From NCBI RefSeq assembly GCF_964199755.1, contig NC_133897.1, positions 17,226,492 through 17,290,491 of the forward strand: a stretch of 64,000 bases of DNA, read 5' to 3'. Source of the stretch: Larus michahellis. Lineage: Eukaryota > Chordata > Aves > Charadriiformes > Laridae. Positions 36,856-51,800 of this stretch are shown here, in pieces; position 1 is the first letter of the stretch; every line of letters begins with the position of its first letter. The notes under the pieces are model-generated. The model searched no databases and was not told the DNA's origin. It saw nothing but the letters and a program-made list of their open reading frames with translations. The position numbers and the translations under genes were made by a program.

Positions 36856-39800
36856 TGTATTTGGTTTTATGGAACTATGGTCCATTTATCGTTCAATTTT
36901 GCATTTTGTTCACATGGTCCCTTTGGGGGGGTTCATTACATAGAGGCCTAAATCTTACTTGTTTATCACTTCCTTTCTGTGGATTTTTAGTGTTAAAATT
37001 CATGATGGTCCTGCTTTGGCCAGTATACCCCTGTCCTCCTTAAAATTTGGAACTGTCCTACTTGCTTTCAGGTTTATAGTCCCTGCATTTTTGACGACAA
37101 TATTTTCCAGTGATCCTACAAAAAAAATCCCCTGAACTGGAAGTTCTGCTATTGCCCTTTCCATTCCTGCTGGGCACGCTTTGCTGCCACTTGGAAACTC
37201 TTACACAGTGATCCCTGTCCTTCAGGTCTTGCATCTTTTTCCACGGATCAGCATTATTTTGCCTATGTTGTCTGCATAGAATACAGCTCCATAGACTGTT
37301 TTGAGAGACACTAATTCTTAGCATCAGTTGAGACTATGTAACTCCTTTTACATGGTCAAACCTATTCTAAATGGCAAATAAAATTAGGAAGGAGGAACTG
37401 GATCACTGCTTCTATCCGTATTATGCTATCGTTCCTAGATAGATGATATCAAACAGGTACTTGGAAAAAAAAGAGTATTTCGAGACTAGATTAATGGTAA
37501 GCACATTCAAAATCTTAAGGCGACGGGTGTTTGTCCTTCAAAACATAAAGAGGAGAACGATTAACAGAATGAATGGCGGTGGCAGAAGCACACTGCTTGA
37601 ATATGAATTCATGATACAGGGGCAGATTTTGTTCACCTTTAAGATTTTCACCAGAGCAAGCTGCAAGGTAGGAAAGAGAATCAGGAGGGCCTGGTGGCTG
37701 AGGCCAGCTCCTCCTCTTTTCCTTAACCCCGCTCTTCTTAGCAATTCATTCTTAGGGATTTTGACTTGTGCTCAATTTCCCTAGCAGCAGAGTTCATATG
37801 TACTTGATTACTTACACAGGAGACAATTTAACCATGAAAACCTCATATGTGAGGGATTAGCTGAGGGCAAAGTAGGGCTCTTAAACTCTTAACGTGAGTA
37901 TAGTCATGACAGCACAGTTTCATTAAATTGAAACATTTCACTTAGCAAAGTATAGATTTAATTCTAACAATTTCAAAGGTGTCAAAAAGGAAGGGGTACT
38001 CATTTCACCCAGTGCATACTGTCTGCACATCTGTCTCCCTGAGGGGAACAACGAAAAAACCCCTCACGGAAAAAAAAAATAAACAATTACCTTTCCTGTA
38101 CATCATTCATCTTCTGGTACTTGCAATTCTTATGGACACATCTGCATGATTTCTACAAATCCTATTACACCTCACATAGAGAAATGAGGTAGGAGATACA
38201 AAGTTTTATTTGAGAGGCAGAACACGCTGTTTGTCTGTATTAAGATAAAATATAGTTATTAAAGTTTTACAAGTGCTCTCTTTTATTTTCTGCATATATA
38301 AAAAATAACTTATTTGTAATTTCATGCAAATGTTCTTCAAGATGCTACTGCCATCTTTCTCACATTGTAACAGTTTCTCCACTGACCATGGTTTTCATGC
38401 TTAATTTTTATGTTTACCATCAGTCAAGCAATTCCAGTTGACATATGATTTGATTTTTCTGCTACATAAACCAATTTTACATCAGTGGAGTTCCAGTAAC
38501 TGGGGCTACTCACGCCATAAGAAAAGCACCAAGCCCTTTTTTATTTCCTTTAGTTTTTCTTTCCTAAAGTTCTTGGGCCATATTCTTAGCTGATTTAATT
38601 TTTCTCTGTTGTCTTCTGTGTGGCTCTGCTGACTTACTCCATTGGCCAAATTTGCCCTTCATCGTTACAAGTTAACTTTGAAATGAGTCACTTAAAATTT
38701 CTGCTGTTCTGTTCTACTGAAATCTTCCCTCTGGGCTGAATATTTTGAGCTCTCTTCCTGCCCTCGTGGGCACCCATGCAGTTTGCTAAAATAATTTCTG
38801 TGAAATTGCTGGCCCAAGTTGCAAGACAGGTGCCTAAAAATCACCACCTTGAAATCAACGGCCGGTCTTAAGAAACCTGGTTTATACATTTTACGTGATA
38901 TGACAAACTACTGCTGCATCGTATTAAGAGTTTATACCGAGAGTGACTCAGGTGGATGGTATGAACTGCTGTACGCACCAGCTGAAAATCCATTCTCTTC
39001 TGCCTCGCAGAGAGGGGAAAAAAGCAAAGTAGATTCCCGACTGGTTCCGACTTCAGTAACACAGTGAACAGCCCCCAGGTGCATGTGGAGACTGAGAAAG
39101 TGCGCAACCGTCGCCCTTTTACTATTGCTCACAATTTAAAAGCCAGTCAGCAGCAGGAACAGGAAGAGAAAAGGTCACCAGAGGACACTGTCCATGGCCA
39201 GCATCAGGTTTCAGAGTAGGGACCTTAAGGGAGAAAATGAAAAACATTTGGACTTAATTAAGGCACTAATCTGGAAAAATAAGGAACAGTTGAAAGCTGC
39301 AGAGTTGGGGCATTGTACAAACTTCTTTTCTTGATCGCAAAGTAACCTTGCAGCGGCTGCTGCTACTGAGAATAAGGAAGGAAGACGCTGGCAGAAACTG
39401 GGGCTCCGAGGTCTACCCTAGAGCACTGTTTTTTTTATGGTGCAGTAGCATCAATAAAGGCAGAGGAGGGAGTACAATAGGAAAGGGGTCTGCGAGAAAA
39501 TGACATACATTGCTTAGAGCTTTGCTCCTCAGCGGATAGCGCTTTCACATCTTTGAAAATATGCGTTTCTCCTAGAAGTAGCTTTTCAGTTGTCATCTTA
39601 AATTTTCTGCTAGAAAATACTCCGTGTGCTTATATATAGCATATAAATAGCAGGTAAATCTTGAGTTATATAAAATAACATTGTGGATAATATGAACATA
39701 TATTTGCTTGTATTTATCTCAAAAAAAAAAATGGTGGCGAGGACAGCTGCACAAAATGAGATAAGACAAGATGCTGGAGTTCCCTCTATCCTTTGCAAGG

Positions 39801-42800
39801 CCTGTCTAGATGACAGCTCTAATTAGCTAAAGGACTTGGTTTCAGTCCACTGTGTTTGTCACTAGTTCGGATACAATAGCGCTGAAGCGCAAAATGAGGG
39901 GACTTTCTTACCCTCAGTGGCCTGTTCATACTTGAACATGAAAAGCACATTAGAAAAACTATAGTTCTGGGCAGCCCAGACAGGCAGACACTGACAGTGC
40001 TCGACCTCAAGGGCTGTCCTTTCAACTGCTGTAAACTGGCAGAGCTATTCATCCGAGTAACGCAGTGCTGCTCCGTATGGCAGTGGTATAAATTTACCCA
40101 TTAGAAGCTGTATGCACATGTCTGAGGTTATTGAATAAGCAGGGATTCCAGTTAGATAAGGGTGAAAATGGATGTTGTGTGTCTAAATGCGTAATTTCTT
40201 TTTTTTTTTTTTATGGTCAAAACAAAGACTAAAGAAGAAATATCTCTTATTTATGTGCAGAAACTAAGTCAAATTTGCTACAAGACTGAGTAAACATGTC
40301 TTATACAAAGCTTTCTATGGAAAGACAGGTTTCTGGCCAAGATTCAGGAGAGAGGATTGCTCACAAGTAGGAAAAAAGGGATGCAGCAATTATTGTTTTG
40401 CATCAGTTGTCTTCTACCTTTTCAAATCACATTTAATGAAAGGAGACAATTAATCTTCAGTACAATCAAATGAAAAGTTGGACATCAAACTCTTTTTCCC
40501 ATTCTGGTTTCCAGCTGCAGTTTCTCAGCTTTAACAGTTTGAGGACCCCTATGGCCACACCCTATCCTCGGAAACTTGGCTCCATTAAGAATAGAAAGAT
40601 GTTGACTTACATCATACAGGGATATGGCCCTCAGTTCAGGTCCATATCTTTGGTCGGGTTTGGGACCCTGATGCTCCCACGCATTGCTTTGTACGCAGCT
40701 GTCTGGGCAAACTAGTTGCAAACTGTGCACAGAAAGCTGCTCAAGTACCCAATAGTAGCCTGCATCTATTTTGCATGATAAGTATAATACATAATGACAA
40801 GGTAAAGCAGAATCAAAGCAACCTCTTGTTCCCTCCCAGAACATACAGGAAAAGGAGGGAGCGCTGATGTCTACCGAGGTAAAGAATTATGTAATAACTT
40901 GATATTATTAAGTGAGCAAAATTAAATATAGCTTATTTTTTGATAGAACGATGTACTATTCAGTAAGGGGACTTAGAGATTCGTGGGCCTCACATGAACG
41001 TTCTTTTAAAATCACATTTTGCGGCAATTCTTTCTAAAAATGGCTGTGGCATGCAGTAAATAGTACAGTTGTTGCTTTGAAGAAGTCTGTGTTTGCAGTG
41101 GTATGAAAATAAAATCCCACATCAAAGAGTACAGTACAAGTTAGCCCTGACCCATGGACAAAAGATATTTATGCAAGGATGTGTGTGTGTGTGGGGGGAG
41201 GGTTCTAAGCAATGCTTTTCCATTTTGTTCCTTTTGAATTGCGAATATTTTTCTCTTCTCTTGTTTTCCCATCACTGGTGGAACGTGTTCCCTTTCAACC
41301 TTAGCAGAGTACTGGACAGGTGTACTGAAAGCCCCAAACTTGCAATGGAAGAGGTGTTCGCATGGTTCACTAGAAGCTGGTAGAGCTTATTCTGGTAACA
41401 TTTAAGCCAGATTTATGCTGATGGAACACCTCTGGGTGAAATCCACGTCTTTTTGAACTCAGGGTAAAGACTGACTCCAAGGACAGCCAAGTGAAATCAC
41501 CTTACAGAGAAAGCAGTGGAAATACGTTTGTTATTTATACATTTGACTTAAGCCAAGGGATCTAACTGTTGATAAATTTCAGTAACGTAAGTCCCCACTG
41601 ATGGCAATAAAGTCAACCAAGTTAATCTTGTTTTACACGTGTGAGATTGGGATCCAGATATATCTAATATTTTTTTTCATTCATTTAAGTGGAAGAAGTG
41701 AAACTAAGGGTTCTTATTTACAGCTGAATAAGGATGTAAAAACAAGAGTAGAAGCGGGGAGAAAGGAGGATTGCAGTGAAGTTCTCTAAAGTGTCCAGCC
41801 TACTGGGGAGCAGCTTCTGTTGCCATTGCCTCTGCCAGCCTGTATAGTTACATGCCATCCTTATGTTTCTTTTCCAAAAGCTTCATCAAGGAAGTTTCTG
41901 CCTTTTCTTATGTTACCTTGCTCACCCAGAACATCACCAAGCAGGTTTTCTATTCCTTTTCAGCTCTTGAAAGGGTTGGCTGCATTTTAGTGTTTGTAAG
42001 TGGCACCTGTGTAAGACAGCTAGATGGAAAGTCCTTTCCTTTTTTTTACCCTTTACTGCTGTCTGAGGCAAATTTAGCCATAGGTGCCAGGCAGTAATCA
42101 ACAATGCCTTGCCGTGCTCGTGTGTAGACTGCGGCAGAGGTCCTGGGCTCAATCCTGTCCTTTAGAAGCGATACGTTTAGTTCCATCTAGGATTCACTGA
42201 ACACGAACATCTAGAAGGCACTGTCAGAGCAAATGAAGCAGAAAAGGTGCTCCCAAAAATCAGTGGACACAAAGATCTCCCCTCTGCTTTCTGAAGAGAT
42301 GCCAGTTCCTCCTGTGTATACACCTGGTAGAGCAGCACTACTCAAAGAAACATCTCAATCTTCCATGGCAACAAGCCCAGAAGCTGATCTGCCAGCCCCA
42401 ACCTGGTTACTACTAGCAGGCAGTGAGTGGGGATAGCCGGCTTCCCAAGGAGCAAAGTGACCTATTTCCTCTGCAGTGTGGACAACTTTCACACTGCTGC
42501 TCTGGTGCTGCAACTCTTCGGTGACTTTTAGAACACAGAGTTCTAGGAAATCCCCCCTGTCTTTCTGACAATATGCTATGACCCCAAGTTTGTCGGAGTT
42601 TTGCTTCACCGCCTGTCCCAGGAGACCTGCTAGCTCATTGAGTCCACACGCGTCTCATATCATGTGCAGTGATTCCAGAAAAAACAGCTCTTGAGTCATC
42701 ATCCCCCTGCTCCTTCTTCATTAAGCATATTCCCACGTCCTCAGAAGCCCTATGAAACTACGCTGCCAAACACAGGCCTGCCAGTGCGCGGATGCCCTGA

Positions 42801-45800
42801 GAGACACGCTCATGGCACTCAGCAGCATCCCCTGCGCTGTCGGTCACCAGGTCAAAAGCGGCACAGGCAAAACCATTAGATGCCAGCAGAAGAATCACAG
42901 GAATTGTTAGTTTTAAGTCCAATCTCCAAATTCTTTCAGTGTGTGGTAGGTGTCCTAGAATTCACCATTAGTAAAACCACTGTGGAATAGCTTCATGCAG
43001 TACTGAAGTATTTATTCACATAGATGTAGAGCTGTGGAGATTTTATGGTTCACAAGAAAAGCACCTTGACTGCGGGGAAAAAGTGGTATGGGTGCACTTC
43101 TGTTTAATATAGTTTAATTACTGCACTTTTAATGAATGAATAAACTATTCCAATGGAACAACCACAAGTAGACGTATCCAGGAATTTCCCACTGATGTTC
43201 CCCATGGCATACCCACTCCCTGCATCTTTTCTGTCCATGGGGGGGACTTCTAATTTTGTACACTTCATTTTTCAGCCTGTTCCAATCAGGAGTACTCCTA
43301 CAATAACTCCATTTCATTCTCTCTTCTGCAGCGATAAAAGCTTTTATGATAAAAATCAAAATAGCCCTTCTCCCATATTCTGGTTTTGCATTGTGTATAT
43401 TCTGGCATCCTGAATTTTACCAATGCGACTTCAGAGACACGATCTCTCTGCATGGGGGAAAGGATGTATTTATTCATACATAACATGGAACATGATTTGG
43501 TATGTGTTCCTAGCTAAATATATAAAAAAAGACGACACCAACTCAACGTCTCCTGAAAAATTAACATCCTCAATTCAGTGACATTTTTCATTGTGCACCT
43601 TCGTTGGGCTTTGTACGCTATGCATGAAAGCATCAGATCTAGAGTCATTAGTGACAGTAACTAAACTTCAGCTTTTACCTCCTGTTCCTTGTTTTATGTT
43701 TTTTTTTTTTTATTTCAACATAATTCTGACTACATTTTCAAGACTAAAGCAGATAATTCATATAAATATTAAGCCATTCACACACATTAGAACCTTTGTT
43801 TTCTTCTCAAATTCACCCATTGAAGTTATCTAGGAGTACACCTATGTCCTAAAGGCTTGACAGTTTTGTACTGAGTGTAAACACCAATTAATTAGTGATG
43901 CTTTAAATAACCTTTTTGTCTGTCATTTGGGAAAAACCTGGTAATAGCAAAACTTATATTTTCTCCTTCTTCCTTCCAGATGTAAATCAAACTTTGGCTC
44001 CCTCACACTCAGCCTTTCTTTCAGACTTGTAACTTATATCCATTACTTTTCATCTCTAAATATGATGCTCTGACTCTCAGTTTCATGTAACTTAAATTAT
44101 GGAACATGCATTCTCATGAATTAAAAGATAGCTGTTGCTTTTTTAAAGGAAATAAACAGCAGGGTGTATGTTATCATTGTCATCAAAGAGAGCTTTACTG
44201 AATTATTCCTTTGACTACAGTATGAAACATTCAACTTTAAATCTCAGTAATTCAAGTATGAACAAATGGACTAACAAAACACTTTTCCGACCAAAGTTTC
44301 ATCTATTCCAGTATCCCGTCTCCTAGCAGATATAAAGGGAAGAGTACTACAAGAAGAGTAAGTACTTCTTTGTACTTCCTTTGTACTTCTTCTCAGTACT
44401 TCTTTGGAATACTCTTCCACCTTCCATAACTTGCGGCCCTGGGGCTACCTGGCCCAGAGCTCAGTTTCTTGCATGTACTAGCCCTCTGTGGATTTTTCTG
44501 CCAAGAATTTTTCCACTTGCTCTTTGAATCCAGGTAAACATCTAAATGCATCTGAAAGTATAATCAATAGAAGACACACAGTGAGCCAGATGAACTGGCA
44601 GCCCACTGAATGCTGTCGGTAAGATTGCGTTACACGTTAATTGTAGTTCTTAACTGATGCTGCTTTTCCACACTTTTGCCTTGCACGCTAGCTGAAAGAA
44701 GGTTGCTTCTATACACCTTTTGATTGAAATACATCAGCTTTTGGATCTGCTCAGTACTCCATTCTTATCCATTTCTCATACTCCTTATGTTTCTACAGAG
44801 AAATTTAGCTACAGTTTATATATATTATTATAGTATTATTGTATATATTATTATGGTATTATTAGAATATGATAATATATTATGTACGATATACTATTCT
44901 ATATATTATATATGGTATACTTGTCACTATTAGGCTAAAACCTTTCTTTAGCTTTACTCCACCAGCTGGAAATTCTAGCTAGATTGCTTGTGCCAAAGAA
45001 AAGAGCCCTCCTCACTTTTTTCCCCGACTGGCCCTGCTGCTCTGGAACCCGGTGTGGGGGGAAGCAGCCATGGGAGACTTGAGGTCCCAACAAGCCCCTG
45101 GCACGGAAACAATCCCAATGGCTTTGAAACTGAACGGATCCTTCTCACGCCTCTGCTGCATCTATCGCATAATGACCAGGATCTGTCTTACTTCTTACTC
45201 GCGACGTTCCTGAGACCAGGCATCTCGTCTCATCTCCCTTACATCTGCTAAGTAATCCAATGAGTATATTAAATCACCCTTCATTTGTGTTCTTGTTACT
45301 ATGTGGACTATAATTGGTAGGAATTCCCTAGGATATCCTGCATCCTTCTTGTGACATATTTTGCCCTTAACCCAGGAGACAAATTACTAAAATGGTTCCA
45401 TTTCTTTCTACTCAGGACACAGATGTCTTGGCACAGGATTTGCACTGAAGAATCACAGCTCAGTATTACCGGGCTTTTCCTTCCTCTCACTGCTAGACTG
45501 CTCATGGCCAAGAGCTGGACTGTCACAGGACTTAAAAGCTTCTTTTCTTAACCTGGCTGCTTAAGGAAATGAGACATTTGCAATACTACTTTTCATATGG
45601 CTTTTTTTTTTTTTGTGCCTCTCAGTGCCCTGGTAGTAACACAGGAAACCACTGAGAAACTTTGTCTACATCTGAAAGAGGTAGAGTCTCAAAAGAAATG
45701 GTGTTCTTACTGGTTTTGTGGCAATATGCAGGTAGTGGAGAGAGCAGCAAGCTAAGATAGTGCCATTGTGGGGGATTACTGGACATAAATTGTGACATAT

Positions 45801-48800
45801 TTTAGGTGGCAGTGGCTGGCTGATGTGCCAGCAAGCTCAGAGCATCCTTGCCGTAGCAGTGGTGCCCCTTGCAAACCTGCGAGCATCAGGATGGTCCTGA
45901 ATGGGACTGGGCAAACGTCTAGGAAATCAAGGTTCAGGAATTCTAAGACTATTGGAACAACTTATTTTCTTGCCTTATGCTATCCTTTTAAGAACATACT
46001 GTTCATGGTTTTAAAGCTAAAATCAGGTTTGGTGTTTGTATAATTTTCCTATTTGAGGATCCCAACGTACTATACGAGCATCGGATTATTTTCACACACA
46101 CTTTCTGAAGTTAGGGACTCGCTGTATTAATAAGTAAAACATGTAACCCCGCTTTGCTCATTTAAAGGACGGCTCAAGCTTTTTCTTGGTGGATACCTTT
46201 TTATCGTACCTATGTACAAATAATACATATTAAAAAAAAATGTGTCCAGTATGTAAAATACTCAGATAATAAACTATGAAAATTATTAGGCTTCTTCAGA
46301 ATTGTTAGAAACCGTAATAGTTGGTTTCATATACGTGTATGACATTAATCCTGAAAAGAGCAAGTAGAAAGAATAAATTTGGAATGCTTTCAAACATACT
46401 GATTTTCTGGGGGTTTCAGAGGACTGACTTTTGTTTAATCGTGTTTCTGGGCCATTGCCAGGCTGTCAGTATTCCCTAGAGCTGAATCTCCAGACATTAG
46501 AGGTTCTCCCCTGGAGCTGCATCTATAGACATTAAAGATTCAGAGTCGTTACATACCTTAAGCTAGGAGAGACAGGGGACAAGGTCCTAATTACAGCTTA
46601 TGCCCATTTAAGGTTCTTTAAGCTTAATGCAGAAGCCTTGATGCAAATGAAAAATCAGGTCTCCAGTCACTTCAAATGCACTCACAAAAAAGGTTAAAAT
46701 TCTGTTTAACTTCCTCTTCTTATCAAAACCTTGGAAAAAGAGAGCCTTTTCACGACCACTGAGGCACTGCATGTTTTATCTGAAGTCTGCCGTTTAAAAA
46801 GGGTGATTGATTTTTCCACATTAAGGGCAAAATAGCAGGAGATCTGTGCCTCACTAACTCTTACATACATACCTGCTAGCAACAGAGAAGCTCACTATTC
46901 AAATCAAAACAGGATTTCTGGGTTTTAATTGTAGGACTCGCAGGGCTCAATTCCTTTGGTCTTGTCTTAAATTAAGAGCCAGAAATTATTTCCCCATGAG
47001 ACTTCAAGTCAGATCTTTGCCAAGGCCACGGGTCACTTGATTGCATCCAGAAGTTTACTCTAAACTTAGCTGGTGATGTGTCGATGTGCTGAGGTCTCAG
47101 CACACGATACTTCATAGTGACCAAAGCTGGTTCCCATGGTTTTTTAATTCAGTTGGGGAATAGGAGTACATAAAATCCAAATATAATTTTCAGGTTTTTA
47201 TTTCATGTTATGTTTTTCCAGAAACGCAAGCATTTATGAGGACCTTTGATTTCTCACTTCTATTTGCAGGCCATAGCGTTATTCACGGTAACAAAAAATA
47301 AAACTGCCATGCAGATGCACTGCTGTGAAAAAAAAAAATTGCTAATTAAATATGGAGCAAGTGACTATGATAAAACCTCTTGGTAATACGCCTGGCCACT
47401 GTGGGACAAGAGGTCACGCTTCACGTGCCAAGAATGACAGCGTGATGCTACAGGGGTTTGAGAAGCAGTCGGAGAGTCAGTTCTCTAGTTCAGTGACCTC
47501 ACTTCAGTGGGAACTGTATAAACACAGAAGTCGACCAAATAAATTTAGATGTATTTATAACTCTCTTGTGTACACTGAAGACAAGGGATGTAGAAATTAC
47601 AGATTGCCAGTAATGGTAAATGAAAACAACAATAAACACAACTTGAAATACACATTATGTAGAGCAGACAAGAAAAAAAACCCCAAACTTTCCAGAGAAG
47701 AATGCCAACAGCTCAGTGACACTCAGCTTTTCCATACCAGGATCCTTTTCCTACCTGGTTTGCCTCTAAGAGGAGCCTCCATCTTATTTAAGAGTCTGGG
47801 CAGAACAGATTGGCTGGCGTCCTCCGAGGAACCTTGCAATAACATTAAGGCTTTCTCGCCTCGGTGCCTCACCGGAAAAGGAGAATATCGTTTTCTTGCT
47901 CACTGGGTATCATACGGAGAAAGTATTTCAATTATTTCTTTAAAATGAAAAAAAGGAAATACTAAGTAAGAAAGAACTGCTCTAAGAAGTATGAAAGAAC
48001 TATTTTAAATTTCTTGAGGTTAAAATGAAGAAAATTCTTCGCAGTCCACTCTCCCACACATCCCATTCCTACACATTTTGCAGAGACCTCTAGGATGATG
48101 TAAAAGAAGTCCCAGAGCAACACAGGAGACTGCAATTTTCATTAAAACCATTGGTTTACCTTGTGATTCAAGAGCAATTCTCTCACCCTGAGTCCTGCAG
48201 CTCTGCTAGACGGTGCTGCATGTTTGCCACCTTTGCACTCCCAGTACGTCCAGTGCAAACTGTGTTCTGGGAGGATCACCCGTGAGAAGTGAAGACCCAA
48301 TGAGTGAGCCTTCTGCATTATGAAACCGAAGCAGAGATACACATCCTTCCACTGCAGCACAGACATATTGCAAAAACACATGCAAATGAAGATTTTTATG
48401 AGAATGTGTAATAAATCTTCCAGAAAGCTGGTAGTGTATCCCTGCCACAGATCATCAGGTGTTTAAAGGAGGGCTATCTGTGCAGGATACCTGCTCCAGT
48501 CACTGCCCTGAAGGGCCTCTCTGTGAGCCGTAATCTTCATTCAAAGGTGTATTTTTATAAGGTATTTCTTCATCACCAGCGTAATGGCTTCCCGAACTAA
48601 CTCAAAATTCTATGCAAAAATAATTCAGTCCTTCAGTCTCCAAAGCACAGCATCATCTATTGCAATACACCATTTCTAAAATATAGTGGGGAAGTATTAT
48701 TTCCCGGATTGCAGTTACAAAGGGCACTCCATGCTTTCTTTGGAAAAAGAATTTTTTCAGTCTTCTAGTATTTGTCCCTCTTTTCAGGTTTCATTGACAA

Positions 48801-51800
48801 TGCTACAGGAAGTTTTGCAGCAAATACCTTTTATCCCCTAGGATGCGTAGCAGCTGGGCTGGCTGACGGACTTACAACTCTGCACATTTTTCAAATGCTT
48901 CCTTAACTGCTTTTTAGGAACAGCTATTTTTATAAATCTTTTGTTACTTCTAAGTTGTCCAACGTTCATGGAAATTTCTTTCCAAACAAATACAAAATGA
49001 TGTCTTCACTACTTCTGATTCATTCCTTTCTGTCCTTCCCATTCAAACATGCGTTTACTTTCAGTTTCCCTTTCCCCCTCTTTATTCTGTTCACAAAAGC
49101 TTATTTATCCCATATTTTTAAGTATCATTTATTTTTTTCTATCCTCCCATTTAAAAAATATTTTTTTTTATGTACTTATATCTCTCATCTTTCCATTTCC
49201 AAAAAGTTCTGGGGTTTGGTTTTGTTTTGTTTTTCTTCCCATTGCTATAGTTCTTTGTAGAGGCTTTTTAGTCCACAGCACTAGTAAAAAGCATTTCATG
49301 ATGCTGAGAGAAGTGAGTTTACTTCTTCCTGCTTGCAAGCCTGCAGATTTCCTCTCAGTCATGCCGGTTTCCTTGGCTTCTCATTAAGAAAAACAAAAAA
49401 AGAGACAAGAACTATGTGTTCTTGGCTTGTCACAGTATTTTATTACCTTGAAGGACAGAGATCAACTTGTTGGGGACAAAATGAAAACTTTAGAAAAAGC
49501 AGCTTGTTTTTTTTTTAAATAATTTTTATTTGGCATCACCAGTCAAGCTTTTCATGTTGCTGAGATCTATTGCTGTCTTTGAAAAATCAGTCATCCTAAG
49601 CTGGTACAAAATCAGTTCAAAGAGAGATTTTTCTTACTTTATGATTTCTTAGATGCTTTTGAAAGTGTCACCTCAAAAGAAGGATAATAAATACTTAAAA
49701 TATGTTCCTACTCTCTTCTATGAAGCAATAATAATGGATATAAATTCTGGCCTTCCACACATCACAACACAAAAGCTGTGTTGAAAGAATTTCAGGAGGT
49801 TGAGAAATCATCCTGAGAAGTTAGGAAATGCCAACCAGCATTATTTTGGCTTCTGTGCACTTACGCATGATGATACAGTTCTTAGTTATGCGTGTCCACC
49901 TTTTATTTCAAAACAGAACACAAGGTTCACTAAATGAGCAATTATCGTGTATTTGCTTTTTTATGGCTGGGTGGGTGATCCACCATACAGACCTCTGTTG
50001 GTTTGGCTACCGGGCTAACTACTAGCAATGATGGATTCTCATCTTCTGTGCAAATGAAGTTATATGTTGTTGACCTTTAGACTTCAAATATACGTTATTG
50101 TAAGGGGAAATAGGAAAACTAAGCACCTTGGATCCATTCCAGGATTTGGAATGGGATGTGTTCTTGTGTGCAACACTATTCTGCTTGTTGTCTCTAAATG
50201 TGAACCTTCCTCCTTCTACCTACTCATGCAAGTCTATTTTCTCCCACTTCAGCACACTGAAGTCTATCATCCATCTCACTCACGGACCTCTGCTCAGTCT
50301 CAGCCTTCTTGTGCAGTTGGTTTTAAAATTTGATCAAAATTGCTATCTGAAAACCTTAATTTCAACCATACTCTAACGCTGGAGGTACCTGAACTCTGAA
50401 GAGGTTGGATTCAACTATTTGAGGCAGTTGCCGTAGGGTCCTCTTCATCAGAGGAGAAGAAACAGGGACTTACAGGGCACCATTGATACATTTGAGACTT
50501 TAGGAGACAAATTGCTGCCCAGACTTGTCTGACACATTAACACTCATCAAATCTGAATTTTATGCAAAGGTATTTCTTACTAATGCACTAAGTGACCCTC
50601 CAATTGCTGGCAGCATTTGTTTTAGATTTTCTACTAATTTTTCTGACTTGTATCTTTTCAGATCTGCTCTGTTCCTTGGACTTTTTCTCCATATTTATTC
50701 TACTTGCTTGTTCTGCTTAGTTGATCTGGATCTTGGCTTCTTTATTATCTTAACTGGCATTTCTGCTTTCTTTTTTTTTCAAAAGCAGTGTTTCAGTATT
50801 TAAAGGTTTGACAGGTTAATGATGACAAAAAGGAATATACTTAAACCTCATTATATTTTTCAACTTCAAAGAGTTTTTCTCATATGTATTAATGTATCTT
50901 CACAATATTTAAGTCAGAATTATCACTGCTGTTTTAAAGCTAGGGGAACGGAGGTGCAGACATTAAAGCCTAACCGTCTTATATATTTAACAGGTACAAA
51001 TAGCCAGCAGGAGGCCTAATCTGTGGGAAGCAGGAGAAGGCTGGTACTTAGAGGTTTTTCAAAGCTCATGTTTGGTGTTTTCCAAGCTTCTCAAACTCTT
51101 TGAGTCTGTGCTTTACTGCAGTGAATTTAAATACCTTAATCATCTTTAAAAAAACCCATAGTATTCTCAAAGGCTGCTGTAGTACTCCAAACTTCACTAT
51201 CTAAACCAAAACTAACCTAAACCATTCTCTACCTGGTCTAAATCAATCCAGTACTATGCAGTAATACCTTACTGCATGTGGGTGGATTTTCTCTAAATGT
51301 GATGTAAAATTCCTCCATGTAAAGTGCAAGAGAAAACAGCAGATTAACGATTAATGTTCTAAAACTTCATGGATGATGGGAGGGAGGGAGGGAAGCATTA
51401 CAGTTGTCTGTTCAAGCTGCTCTCCCCATAAAGGTTTCAATTCAAAGCGCCACAGAAGACACTGGTTCACCCCTTTATTACAATGTATTGGCATTTCCAC
51501 TTGTGCTGATATACGGCAAAAGCACTACTGTGCAAACATCTCTATTGATTTAATTCTGAAAATATACCACATTGCTAAATATGAAAAAATTAATGTAGGC
51601 TTTAAGACTATGAAATCTTTTTAGTCAGTTTATTACCCTAAGCTACTAATACTCTTGTAAGTAGTGCATGTAAATACTGTACATCATAAAATTCTTAATT
51701 ATGTAGGTATACTCTTCAGTTTATTCTATGTGATGATCCACTACCACTCTTATAATTTACAGATGATGGAGGCAGAATGTTCTCTACGTAATATTTATTC

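Noticed and set aside
42075..42170. tRNA-derived SINE (MIR/AmnSINE type)
   Set aside because: A B-box-like CTGGGCTCAATCC is present, but no A box at the right distance and no recognisable SINE body.
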